From assembly GCA_036877525.1 (NCBI GenBank), contig JAZGTH010000063.1, forward strand, positions 1,598,501 through 1,662,500: 64,000 bases of DNA. Reading direction: 5' to 3'. The translations under genes were made by a program, and so were the position numbers. Source of the stretch: Chromobotia macracanthus. Taxonomy: Eukaryota > Chordata > Actinopteri > Cypriniformes > Botiidae. Every line of letters begins with the position of its first letter. Position 1 is the stretch's first letter. The notes under the pieces were generated by a model. It ran no database searches, was not told where the DNA came from, and was given only the letters and a program-made list of their open reading frames with translations. Shown here piece by piece: positions 1 to 10,739 of the stretch.

Positions 1-44
1 TCAGTGAGATCTATCAGGAACTCATACTGGATGTCATAAAACAG
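1..44 (+). CDS. swap70: swap70 exon w1 (partial at window edge)
   Basis: Reads SEIYQELILDVIKQ after two leading bases, matching the segment just before the PH domain in SWAP70. It ends at a GTGGAT donor at 45. The 5' end of the exon is cut by the window edge. Confidence 0.85.
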
Positions 45-3000
45 GTGGATGTTTCAAGTCAAGTCAAGTTAGTCAAGTTGAGCTTTATTGTCATTCCGCT
101 ATATGTGGGGACATACAGTGGAACGAAATGTCGTGCCTCACAGGACCACGGTGCTACATAAATACAGACATACAACAATGACGTGAAACAGTATAAATCT
201 AAACACAAATACTAACAGAATTAGATTATAAATATACTATATATAAAGTTGCCTATACATAAACTAATAAACTATACAAATGTTCCACATAAATGTTCCA
301 TACAAATGTTTGTGCATGGAATATACTTTAGTAGTGTTTTAGACATTCCAGTATTTATTGATGCACTTTCAACATGTTTAGTATCATTTTGAAGGCAAGA
401 CAAAATCTTTGCCAATGAAATTTTCCACTAAAGAACTTTTGATATGTCATAGAAACAGTAAACCATAATGCTAAAAAATTAATTTCTAGAAGTTTTATTA
501 GTGTTGCATGGTAACACAGTTTAAACCTCCTTTTAACCACCTTAGCAACTGCTTAGCAGCCCTCTAGCAACACCCTAGCAACCACTCGTAACATTGTAGT
601 AGCCTAGTAACCTAGACACCACCTAAATATTATAGCATATTAACATTTTATTCATAAAATGTAGTTTTGTATAAAAATGGGAGAATACACAATGAACGTA
701 TACTAGCCTGTTAAAATAGAGCGCTGGACAAAAATATAAGCGTCTCAGACATTTAAAGTTCTAGTGTGATGGGAAAAAGTTCTGGGAAAAATGCTGTTTC
801 TTATAAATACCTTTATTGCAGGAGAATGGCTAACTTGCTAACTTTTCATTTGAAAAGGGTTACATGACGAAAAAAGGACACAAAAGGAAGAACTGGACTG
901 AACGCTGGTTTGAACTGCATCTAAACTACATCTGCTATTATGTGAATGAAGACCTCACAGAGCAGAAGGGATGCATTTCACTTGATCGCAACTGTTGCGT
1001 TGAGGTGCAGTTATGTACCGCAACACTTATCTATTGAGCAGAGGCTTTTATTCAGATTGATTTATGATTACAATGTAGCATGTCTTATTTAGAAGAAAAT
1101 TATATTAGCAGATCCACATTACAAATTTTAAACAAACGCTAATAAAGCTAAAGCTATAGAAAGCTAGATCAGAGCTGGAGTACAGAACTGTTGAGGTAAA
1201 GACATTTATTTCAATAAATGGCATTAAAAAGGAATTGTTTTCTCAGTTCCTACCAGACAAGGATGGAAAGAAAAACCTCTTCATCATAAGATGTGTGGAA
1301 AAAAGTTTTGAGATCAGCGCACCAGATAAAAAAACAAAACAGGAGTGGATTCAAGGTATCGCACACCAGTGCTGGTAACAAATTCAAAAGAAGAACAGCC
1401 AAATATTTACTATAGTGCTCATGTGGTTTTGTGTGTGTTTCAGCCATTCAGGACTGTGTTGTGCGCATACGGCAGGGCCTTTCATCTGCACAGCGCGAGG
1501 CCAGACAGAGACGCAGGGAGCAGAGAAACAGAATGAGGGCAGAACAGGAGTCCATAGAGAGCAAAATAAAAGAGCTGCAACTGGCCAATGAGAGCAAGCA
1601 GGCCCAACTGGAGGCCATGAGTAAAGTACGGTGGCCTTCCTTTTGTCATTGATCTTGTTCACACCTGATTTCAGTCATCCAATCACAGATGGACAGTGAT
1701 AAACACAGGGGTAAAGTCACCTAACAGTCTGTTACTGTGCTAAAACTGTGTAAACTCTATCAGGTGGAAACACTAACCCACCTGAATACATGTGAGGGGA
1801 TCACTTAAAACCAGGTGTAAACAGGGCCATTAAAGACAAATATAAGTGATTTTCTAAGAGGTTGGGGAACTTAAGTAATGTGTTTGGTTAATATTGAAAT
1901 GTCTTTGCTGTATGCATGTATCCTTTACTCTTTGTACTGACAGTTTCCCCTTTTGGTTCTTTGTCTTTCACCTTCATTGTTTCTGTTTAACACAGTATTG
2001 TGAGCAGACGTTTGCAGAAGACAGCCCCTGAGCTGAGAAAGTTTCACATCCACCATCAGTTCATTTTCCTCCACCTTAAACCATTGATTAGGATTCATCT
2101 TAAACTTTTTATCCTTCATCCTGTTCATTCTCTCTCGTGTGATAAAAGCCACAGATCTCACTGAAATTCTCAAAATGATACAATTGTAGATTGTAAAATT
2201 GTTTCTACAGCACAGTTATGTTACAACAGATCTGCACATGCAAATACACTTGTGAACACCTGTGAAAAGAGAACTCTTGCACAGTGAAGCCACACTTCCT
2301 GTGCTGGGCTGTTTCTAAAGTTACTGTTCCTGTTTAAAGTCTGTAATCTTAAAAGAATCTCCTCTCATTAACTCGTTTCTCTTTGCAGAAAATACAGTTA
2401 TTTCTCGACGTGATTGACAGGCAGAGCCGAATGTGACAAAATCCTTTTCTGATCGGCTTTCGTTAAATTTATATCCTATCCTACAATTTCTGTTACGATG
2501 TCACAATGCAAAGCCTACAGATTACATTTTGTTTGTCAGTTAAGATGTTGAGATGTTTAACTTGTATTTAACTCAGCACATTCCTTTAACATTAAATAGT
2601 AAATAAAGACTAGCTGTTAGTCCATGTTTTCCTGCTTTGGGATTAAACAGAAACCCTGTTAACAACTGTTGTAAGTAATGTGTGGGATGTCTCAGAATCT
2701 ACAGGAGGCAACTGACAAAGATCTGATGGTGGAACAGAGAAGAATTCAGACCCAAACAGAACTTCTGGAGCAGTACAAAAGAGCTCTGGAGCAAGAGAAA
2801 ATGGTATCCACCGCAGCCCAAGACTGTATTTATTATACACAAACCCTCGTATGGCTGCAGATGTTCTCAGTGAGATGCTCTTTGTCGAATCTCAGGCTAG
2901 GAAGCAGATGGAGGAGCAGGTGGTGGAGAAGTCCAGTGAATTGGAGCAATACTGGCAGCGTTTACAGGACCTGGAGGAAATGTACAGTCAGCTGAAAGAT

Positions 3001-3951
3001 GCACTGGAGGACGAGAGGCAGGCCAAACAGGACGAAGAAGCCCTGCGTAAACTGCAGGCCAGGTAAACCCATGCAGACATGCACACACCTGCTGCTGCGC
3101 AGGAGCACAGTCAACACACAGCATGTCTGTTTACCTGCAGACTGCTGGAGGAGGAGGCAAACAAGAGACTGGAGTTACAGCAGATTTACAAGCAGCAGCA
3201 GGAGGTTTTATCTCAGTCCCAGAAGGAGAAAGAGGAGCTGAAGAAGGAGCGATCAGAGAAGGAGCACGCCCTGCAGGCTGCAAGGGAGCAGCTGGAGAGC
3301 CTGGAGAAACAGAGGCAGGGTGCGCAGGAGGAATACAAGGTACTGAGTTCATACTGAAAGTGTGTCACTTACGTTTGCTGGACAAAGAGCCATTGTTCTA
3401 ACAATCAACTTTAAAGTGTGTCAGTTCTGCGTCACTAGTATCACAAATGTAATGATTGTTTTAATACACATTTCCAAATCTATTCTCCTCAATCAAATGT
3501 AGTTCATTCTTTCTTTTGTACGAGACAATGAGCTTTGTTTAGACCCAGGTAGGCAATGCAGCAAACTTCCCTTTTAAAATGTATTTAGCCTCATTTACTT
3601 GTAAACATCTGTACCTCCACACAGCAGTTGTGATCAAATGACCATTTGTCATTTCTCAGGCAGTTACCATGAAACTGGAGCGAGCAGCTAATAAGACAAA
3701 GAAATGCAAACACAGAGTGAATGAACATGAGGGTCTCCTGCGACTCATTCAGCCAGGTGAATGTGCGTAATGGTTCAGATACCAACAATTTCATTCGCTT
3801 AGTGTCCTAACTGTGTTTCATACATTTCCAAGGCAACAAGTCAACTTATAACATCACCAACTGGGGAATGGCAGCTTTCACTGAGAACGAGCTGGATCAG
3901 ATGGAGAAGATCTGGCAGAAGAACAAGACCAGACCACACGATGGGCAATAA
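1..3951 (+). CDS. swap70: swap70, 3' part of the gene (9 exons: PH domain, coiled coil, C-terminal tail)
   Basis: Switch-associated protein 70: a PIP3-binding, atypical Rac-GEF-like adaptor that bundles F-actin at ruffles and endosomes. Exons 1-44, 858-1004, 1247-1355, 1444-1625, 2696-2803, 2896-3062, 3141-3339, 3660-3756 and 3833-3951 join in frame to 389 residues plus stop, about the length I expect for the same part of the 585-residue mammalian protein. The order is: end of the EF-hand-like N-terminal region (ELILDV), PH domain (KKGHKRKNWTERWF, then DKDGKKNLF, then QEWIQ), a Lys/Glu-rich coiled coil (MEEQVVEKSSELEQY, ALEDERQAKQDEE), and a tail (HEGLLRLIQP, ITNWGMAAFTENEL). The 5' half and promoter are outside the window. 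DEF6 is the paralogue, but the coiled coil and tail fit SWAP70 better. Which fish copy (a or b) it is cannot be told here. It converges on sbf2, as in human. Known family facts are recalled; residues and splice sites are seen. Confidence 0.93.
52..340. repeat. Interspersed repeat fragment in swap70 intron
   Basis: Starts with AAGTCAAGTCAAGTTAGTC and continues with a TTGAGCTTTATTGTCATTCC block and a GAACGAAATGTCGTGCC block. I recognise this as a high-copy interspersed sequence of cyprinid genomes. The right boundary is vague because the sequence becomes AT-rich. It begins only 8 bases after the exon w1 donor. Confidence 0.5.
541..625 (-). repeat. TTGCTAGG-type short repeat, copy 1
   Basis: Read on this strand as CTAGCAAC-type repeats with roughly 10- and 20-base spacing (AGCAAC repeated several times). 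Same family as the copies near 27970, 42735, 43555, 52685, 54475 and 59000. Confidence 0.55.
858..1004 (+). CDS. swap70: swap70 exon w2, N-terminal half of PH domain
   Basis: 147 nt, phase 0 to 0. Starts GYMTKKGHKRKNWTERWFEL and ends LDRNCCVE. The basic KKGHKRKNW strand-loop is the expected phosphoinositide-binding face. Acceptor AG at 856-857, donor GT at 1005. Confidence 0.93.
1247..1355 (+). CDS. swap70: swap70 exon w3, C-terminal half of PH domain
   Basis: 109 nt, phase 0 to 1. Encodes FLPDKDGKKNLFIIRC, then FEISAPDKKTKQEWIQ. The invariant PH-domain Trp of the last helix is present (QEWIQ). Donor GTATCG. Confidence 0.93.
1444..1625 (+). CDS. swap70: swap70 exon w4, start of coiled coil
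   Basis: 182 nt. Encodes AIQDCVVRIRQGL, then the Arg/Gln-rich EARQRRREQRNRMRAEQE and LQLANESKQAQLEAM. The helix is highly charged, as in the family. Ends at donor GTACGG with a complete codon. Confidence 0.92.
1626..2695 (+). other. swap70 intron between exons w4 and w5
   Basis: 1070 nt of intron. No exon-like segment, repeat or RNA gene recognised. Confidence 0.7.
2696..2803 (+). CDS. swap70: swap70 exon w5, coiled coil
   Basis: 108 nt (36 codons), phase 0 to 0. Reads NLQEATDKDLMVEQRRIQTQ, then LLEQYKRALEQEKM. Same length as I expect for the mammalian exon, with lower residue identity than the next exon. A heptad-like spacing of Leu and Ile is visible. Confidence 0.88.
2896..3062 (+). CDS. 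swap70: swap70 exon w6, coiled coil
   Basis: 167 nt, phase 0 to 2. Contains the most conserved coiled-coil run: KQMEEQVVEKSSELEQY, LEEMYSQLKDALEDE and RQAKQDEEALRKLQA. Acceptor CTCAG at 2891-2895, donor GTAAAC. Confidence 0.95.
3141..3339 (+). CDS. swap70: swap70 exon w7, coiled coil
   Basis: 199 nt. Its first base completes the Arg codon, then LLEEEANKRLELQQIYKQ and on to EKQRQGAQEEYK. Almost entirely Glu/Lys/Gln/Leu. Acceptor CTGCAG, donor GTACTG. Confidence 0.94.
3660..3756 (+). CDS. swap70: swap70 exon w8, end of coiled coil
   Basis: 97 nt, phase 0 to 1. Reads AVTMKLERAANKTKKC, then KHRVNEHEGLLRLIQP. The HEGL(L/I)RLI block is a family signature. Acceptor TTTCTCAG, donor GTGAAT. Confidence 0.94.
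3833..3951 (+). CDS. swap70: swap70 last coding exon and stop
   Basis: Encodes GNKSTYNITNWGMAAF, then TENELDQMEKIWQKNK and TRPHDGQ before TAA at 3949-3951. Matches the C-terminal F-actin-binding end of SWAP70. An AATAAA hexamer (3947-3952) overlaps the stop codon, and an ATTAAA lies at 4031-4036. Either could specify polyadenylation, so the 3' UTR may be short. Confidence 0.94.
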
Positions 3952-4031
3952 ATTCTGATGTTGACATTCATAATCTTCATAATCATATTGTTCTTGCTAA
4001 ATACATTCATGCAATACAGCTTCATTTTTTA

Positions 4032-4404
4032 TTAAAGCTGCAATACAGAACTTTTGCCTCTTAATCGCCATCTCTTTTTGAAACATGAAATTGCTTCAGA
4101 CGTGGATGACAAGTTTGCTCTAAGCAACAGTTGTAAAGCTACAAACGCTGTCATCCTCACAAACGATTTACTAGCGACTCTTCTTCCTGTTTACACAAGA
4201 TAAATAACCACGCAGACGAATGACGTCAAACTGACATCCCACAAAATCGAACCCGACAGCTCAAATGATAAACTGCTGTTGTTAAACTTACCATTGGACA
4301 TCAGGTTAAGGTAAAAGTTTGAAGGTTAATTTGAAAACAGTTTGAAGGCTGATATGTTATATACTTGTTCATTAGACCATAAAAGTTACATATTGCAGCT
4401 TTAA
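4032..4404. mobile_element. Inverted-repeat element (MITE-like), about 370 bp, family A copy 1
   Basis: The left end TTAAAGCTGCAATACAGAAC and right end TACATATTGCAGCTTTAA form imperfect terminal inverted repeats. The interior resembles the elements at 12139-12500 and 49512-49722 (shared blocks: GAAACATGAAATT-like, CTACAAACGCTG, GACAGCTCAAAT, TACTTGTTC). There is no ORF, so it is non-autonomous. No clear target-site duplication was seen, and the superfamily is not assigned. Confidence 0.7.
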
Positions 4405-4515
4405 ATTGATTACAAATCAATTTTTAAAACCAAAACGGATATTTCACGGATAGCTGGAGTTGGCATTTGCAGTAAATGTTTTGTAAAGTACAGCATTATT
4501 GCAAGAAAACGTGCT

Positions 4516-5150
4516 ATGAAAACATGCAGTACTTATATGCATACATTTGTAAAGCATGCAGTACTTATATGCATACATTTGTAAAGCATGCAGTACTTAT
4601 ATGCATACATTTGTAAAGCATGCAGTACTTATATGCATACATTTGTAAAACATGCAGTACTTATATGCATACATTTGTAAAGCATGCAGTACTTATATGC
4701 ATACATTTGTAAAGCATGCAGTACTTATATGCATACATTTGTAAAGCATGCAGTACTTATATGCATACATTTGTAAAGCATGCAGTACTTATATGCATAC
4801 ATTTGTAAAGCATGCAGTACTTATATGCATACATTTGTAAAGCATGCAGTACTTATATGCATACATTTGTAAAGCATGCAGTACTTATATGCATACATTT
4901 GTAAAACATGCAGTACTTATATGCATACATTTGTAAAGCATGCAGTACTTATATGCATACATTTGTAAAGCATGCAGTACTTATATGCATACATTTGTAA
5001 AATCAGTACTTATATGCATACATTTGTAAAGCATGCAGTACTTATATGCATACATTTGTAAAACATGCAGTACTTATATGCATACATTTGTAAAACATGC
5101 AGTACTTATATGCATACATTTGTAAAGCATGCAGTACTTATATGCATACA
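4516..5150. repeat. 32-bp tandem satellite, about 20 copies
   Basis: The unit is GCATGCAGTACTTATATGC followed by ATACATTTGTAAA, 32 bp, repeated about 20 times with very few differences: an occasional A for G before CATGC, and one 3-base-shorter unit near 5000. It contains the palindromes GCATGC and ATGCAT in every unit. Near identity suggests recent expansion or homogenisation. It lies about 560 bp past the swap70 stop. Confidence 0.95.
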
Positions 5151-5419
5151 TGCTTGTGCCCACTAGATGTCCCTGTTGATACACAGAAAGTGGTATCATA
5201 TCCCTGTTGCTATATCTCGCATTAATTTTGCAATATTATCTCTTGTATTGATGCGTTAATAAACACTGAGCAGTTAATGTGTATTAATGTGTACTCAAGA
5301 GAGTCTTGATTAGCATTTGCTTTTTAACTCAACTTCAGTGAGTGTGAAATAAACTGCTGCAAAATACAGTACAGTATCTGCTTGATGTGTGGTTAATGAT
5401 TATTCATTTCATTTATAAA

Positions 5420-5720
5420 GGCAGGGTAGGTGATTTGTTCCAGAAACACTGTTATGCTATTTGAAAGCCTCTTCACATCCTGATAGTAATCACTAAGTTG
5501 TTGAAATATATTTATATAAATATACTCCTATATATACCCGAAAATGTTGACCAAAATGTATAACCATAAAATGTTTGTCCAATCATTGCATTTGGTCTGA
5601 ATGCAACGATAGGTAATCCAAATGAAATCCTGTCAAACTGCATGCGTTCCTGTGCTTTGGAGAGTGCTCTGAGGGAAGGGTGGGATCTTTTGCTTTTCAC
5701 TTTTGCTTTTGCCTGCACTA
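5420..5720. repeat. Interspersed repeat (GGCAGGGTAGGTGATTT type)
   Basis: Begins AAAGGCAGGGTAGGTGATTT and continues with sequence I recognise as a common interspersed element of cyprinid fishes. The 83-codon minus-strand ORF inside it is a repeat ORF, not a gene. Ends are uncertain. Confidence 0.45.
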
Positions 5721-6630
5721 CCTGTAAGGTCAAATGAAGGATGCGTTTCCTCAGTATGATCACCTGAGGGCTTCAGTTAGACTTGTTTAGGCTGTGGTTC
5801 TAAAACAGCAAAATAAGTGACTGTATATTGTGCAGCATCCTTTACATGAATTCTACTGTACTAATTACCAGCTTATGTAATAGTTTAATTAGTTTTTAAC
5901 AAAGCGAGAATAGACACCTCAGCAGTCACCTTCATGTGATAACAGATACACATGAATCTCTCACTTTTGTATGGGCATGTTATGAACAAATATACACCTG
6001 AAAGGTCATTTGGAAAAGGTCGTCCTTGTGACATATCAATTAAAAACATTTTTACATTTATTTACAAGATTACAAATAATCAGACTTCAGCATTGACAAT
6101 ATCTGAGTCATTTCTCCAGAAAGCACCTATAAAGTGATTCACAGCACATGCCAGAAAGTTATAATTTATCCCAAATATCCCATAAATGAATCCCATGCAG
6201 AGAGCCACTAGTGGTTTAAAAAAACTTCATAAGCCTATACAGCCTATGCAGGTGAAGAGGTGAACAACACATGGTGGTTGGGTCTCATTTTAGAGTTTTT
6301 TGGCCTGGACGAGCAGTATGTTGCCTCTTTGTGCTAGAGGAACAAAATTCATTTGGGACTCTTATACATTTAAGACTCTTAAAGGACTGGGTTGAAAAAG
6401 AACCAGCAGCACTGGTCCACAGAATCGCCAATGAGACCTGACCCCCAAAAGGAAACAAACGTTCTCCTTTTGCATGCTTTCTTCTCTTTTTTTGCTTTAT
6501 TTCTTTTGTGGGCTTTTTCTTTTGGCCTTCTCTTATTTATTTGTTTTTTTGCATTTGTCACTTAACTCCCCAAACTTCATTTTAGACAAACACCTCAAAC
6601 AAACTCCCTGAACTGCACACCAGCCATCAC
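5721..6630. other. Intergenic, nothing recognised
   Basis: About 900 bp of AT-rich sequence between swap70 and sbf2. No exon, RNA or clear repeat recognised. Short ORFs here have no family resemblance. Confidence 0.6.
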
Positions 6631-6632
6631 AC

Positions 6633-6733
6633 ACAATCCTCCACACACACAATCCTCCACACACACACACAATCCTCCACACACACACACAATCCTCCAC
6701 ACACACACAATCCTCCACACACACACACACACA
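6633..6733. repeat. Compound (CA)n / AATCCTCC microsatellite
   Basis: (AC)n runs of 8-16 bases alternate with AATCCTCC five to six times. The Cys/Val-rich minus-strand ORF across it is a repeat artefact. Confidence 0.9.
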
Positions 6734-8432
6734 GTGTAATGCTGCAGACGGAGGCGTTTTTAAAACATCTCCTGCTCGCTTGTTACACCTGTTTTAATTA
6801 ATTAGCCCCGCCCACCTTATTTAGCTCATCATCAGTATGAGGCACCAGAAGAGAACATGACTATGGAAACGTAACATTAAAATTAGTCTAACAGAATTGA
6901 TAATTAAGCAGATTTACATCCAGACCAAAGAATCAAAGCAAGGTGATGAACTCCCTGTGAACTCAGTTGTTCCTGAAAGAAGCTCATGACACGCATGGTG
7001 ATAAATTAAAAACATTTCAGAAACTCTATTCCCAAAAACATGTTCTTACAGCTGAAGGCACACAATAGACACTGGCCTTCACAACTGAGTGTCAAAACAA
7101 GCAGGTCTAACATGTCCCGTCTGTCTGTGGCACGAGCCCTCACGTATCTTCTGTGTGCTACATTATCTGAGCTGATCATCTTTGGGCTTTAATAAGACAA
7201 ATGCTAGACTCTGAAGTCTTGACATCTCGGGCACAATCTCACACTGGTGCAGATTAAATGTTTGAGGAAGAACAGTTCATTCTCAGGGCATCAGTCCAGG
7301 CCCAGAGATGATATGGATAAAAGACATTTTCAGTTTTGACATGTTAGTTTCACTTACACTGAGATCATTGCTATTATAATGACAGAGGACACACACACAC
7401 ACACATCTTAACCCACACCCTAACCATAACTGAAAACTTTCTGCATTTTTACAATTTAAAATAAATCTTTATTTACTGAAATAAAGCAAATGTATATATT
7501 TTAATAATATTACAAATGAGGACATCCCCAAAAGGAGATTTGTCAGGTTTTGCTGACTTCTGGGTACAGATTTGATTTAGTTAAGTAAACCCAATATAAT
7601 ATAAGTAAACCCAAACACACACTAAATATTTTGATGTTGCACAAACTGAAAGTTTAAATGCTTCTTCAAGTGATTCTCCCTGACAGCCAAAATCAGAATC
7701 AATGCAACAGAATCAATGGCTGCGTTCACTGGATTGTTTGTTTGCATGATTAGTTGTCATGTCCTTGGTACTGTAATACCTCTGGGCCTTGTCTAACTCA
7801 ATAATCAAGAATCAGTCTGATTGCTTTGTCCCGCTGGTACTCAACATTTCCAACAAAGATTGAGTTTTCCTTTCAAAAACGTGCTGATGACTAATAGAGG
7901 CCATCAATTGAATTGAAAGCAAAACACACAGGTCAGACACGTGAGAAATAATTTCACATGTTGGGTTTTGAAACCAGTGGTTGGACTTTTGGGACAATCT
8001 TTCAGTGGGACGTGTGGAGTGAATCTTTGGCTGAGTGCCTGTATTCTGATGTTTACTCGATGACCTCATTGTTTTGTGCTCGTCTCTGTTCAAGTGTGAA
8101 TGTTGTGGTCCACAACAATGTTGGCTTGATGTCAACACGAGTTCTCACAGATAAATGATAGCAAGTGGCCAGTGAGAGCCAATCGTTCAAGTTTCTCATG
8201 GTATTGTGAATTAGTGCTCAACAGTGGATACATTTATGGATCATGCGGGGACTGTAAATCCTGCTCACAATCTGTCACGTCTTGCATCAACGTACCCCAA
8301 CAGTGGCCTGCACTGGAATAAAATAATAACAATCTTACCCTAGTTCATTTCTATTGAATATCTAATGTGTTATTAGGGTGTCCAGAGTTTTGCTCTGTCC
8401 CTACTAGAACACACCTGAACCAGCTAATTGAG
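6734..8432. other. Intergenic, nothing recognised apart from a short (AC)n
   Basis: Only a short (AC)n run near 7390 stands out. The overlapping ORFs on both strands at 7812-8158 show no known protein family and no splice-flanked structure. Confidence 0.55.
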
Positions 8433-8909
8433 AGCCCCTTTCACACATGCTGTCTTTACTGGTAAATTACTGGCAAATTACCATTAAGAGATCATGTGTG
8501 AATGGGGCCTTTTGAAAAATTACTGGTAAATCAGTCCTGGCAATTTACCAGTAAGGTATGAATGCAGAACAGGATTACCGGTATTCTTCTGATATTCTCA
8601 GAGCATTCTGATGTGGATGACATGTTTACTCTGTGCTGTTTAAGGAAGTCAAAGCAGAGATGGCTGCAACCAAAATACAGACCGCATGCATTCAGAAACA
8701 AAGTCAAACCCCGTCATGTTTTAAAATACAACATGGTTTGGCGGATAATGACATCACAGAATTTACTGGTGTTTTGGTATTGATGTGTGAATGGAATATT
8801 ACCAGTAAAAAGAACCATTGCTTGTGTGTATGGCACATTTGTGCATTTACCAGTAAAGTAATTTTGGTAAATTTGCTGGTAGATTTCCAAGATTTTTGTG
8901 AAAGGGGCT
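8433..8909. mobile_element. MITE-like element, about 477 bp, AGCCCCTTTCACA termini
   Basis: Left end AGCCCCTTTCACACA and right end TGTGAAAGGGGCT are inverted repeats of 13 bases. The interior carries many copies of TTACCAGTAA / TTACTGGTAA-type words on both sides, so much of it can fold back. There is no transposase ORF. A target-site duplication is not evident. Confidence 0.75.
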
Positions 8910-10739
8910 AATGTCTTCAGGATTTGAAAATCTTGTTAGGGTTGGAGCTAAACTTTGCAGGACAGTGACCCTCCAGTACTGAACACTCCTTTGAGATACA
9001 CATTAAGTATTCTTTACAAATGATTGGGCCAGATTGGCCATTCCTGTGGCACTTCTCCTAAATTGTAATTGTGTTTGTATGATGATGGTAGTGAGCAGTT
9101 TGTGGTTTGAATGCAACATCTGTGGATTCTCTTTTTGGTAACAGGAAGTGGAATGAATAGGATCTATCTTTGGGACAGATGTGTTCCTCATACCAGTGCA
9201 TTCTGCATGCAGCCTACATATAATCCCCATCACACATGCTGTTTTCACACTTGTGTTGTTCACATTGCTGGTTTCCCGTCATCAAGCACTGGTCTAGAGA
9301 ACATCTGCTCTGTGCCTGCAGGTGGCAACAAGAATCTTAATTATTTCAGACAGCCCAGTATAAACAGAATAAACAATCATCACTTGTGATAAATCGATAT
9401 AAAGACTGTAAAAAGCTCACAGCTTTTTTCATTTCCAGTCATTTAACACAATCAAATTAAATGTTGCCCTTTCTAATGAAAGAGAACTGACTAGGAATAC
9501 TTAATATTTATATAATCCCCTGGTTATTAATTGTTTCCATGGAAACAGGATACATCTTAAATATTTCCTGAGGACTGTTGTGATTAAAATGACAGTCATG
9601 GAAAAATCATTCATAAGTCTCTTGTGATGACCGTTTAGCCCCAATCTTTCCCAAATTTCCCATTTGTCTCATTCCAAGCGTTCTGGAGGGATTCTCTCTG
9701 TAATCCTCCAGTCCAGGAGGCATCTATATTCGGAGAGAATTGTCAGAGTCCCGGTCCAGATGTTTAGCCAGGCCAACACCTGCTATCAATACAAGTCAGC
9801 AGGGAGGATCAAGCCCGAACGCATGTCCCCGGTCCTCAGCTGTACTTCCTCTGAGCTGACGCTGTGATGTCTCGTCTCACCGGCGCCTGCAGCCCCCGTT
9901 ATCACTCTCATTTACTCTCATTACTGCAGGTGAGAACGTCTGGCTGCGGTCACCGTGTGCGACACGGATCTGTAGACGTGTCTTCTTACGATTCATTAAG
10001 AGAGGAAGGAGATGATCCGTCCCTGAAGAAAGACGTGTTGTTGTCAGGCTTGTCCTCAATGAAGACTTGAACTGGCTTCAGTCCGAATCAAGACTGTGTA
10101 TCAGATTAAACCAGCATAGCCTGCTGATGACATACTCGCGGAAGTTGGACCGTTCTGGCTCCTCCACTTACATTTTTGTGTATTGAGGTCTGAAGAGAAA
10201 TGACTGACATTAAATGAAGCATTCTTTTACAGTAACGGCTTGATTTGTGTGGCTTCCTCTGGGAGATCCTCTCATGAAGAGAATGTTCTGTAGCCTCATT
10301 CATAAAACACAAGTGGAACCAATTTCTGTGCAGAACTGTTTGTAAAAGCGTTATGTAAGTGGTCCCATTCAGTTCCACGAACCTTTCTTTTGCGTGTGTA
10401 CTGGCTGCTTGCATTACAGCTTCTGTGTAATGCATTCATGTCGCCTCCTTTATCAGTTTAGTGTGATTACTTGCGTTGGTCACGTGACGTGTTTATAGCC
10501 CGTCAAATTTTCTGTATTGTGTTAAATTATAGCTACTGTTATTGAGAAGTTACTGAATTTTGAAAGTTATTTGTTGTTAAATTATAACGTTTTTCATTTT
10601 GTCCTCAGGGAAAGTGCAAAAATGAAATGGGCAAGTGAAAATCTGAACGGCAACAAATCCACTTTGGGGATGAAATGCAGTGTGAAACTGAGCGTTTACC
10701 TTGTGTTCACATAATTTGATGCTTGAATTAAAACACAAA
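8910..10739. other. Intergenic, no gene recognised
   Basis: Includes a GC-richer, non-repetitive segment around 9660-10090 carrying short + strand ORFs (67 and 68 codons). I do not recognise the encoded sequences and see no exon chain, so I annotate no gene. It could be regulatory or a non-coding transcript, but nothing in the sequence shows either. Confidence 0.5.

Noticed and set aside
4516..5150. CRISPR-like array
   Set aside because: The repeats are directly tandem without unique spacers, and the genome is eukaryotic, so it is a satellite.
5512..5763. 83-codon minus ORF
   Set aside because: It falls inside an interspersed repeat and overlaps AT-rich sequence; there is no protein family resemblance.
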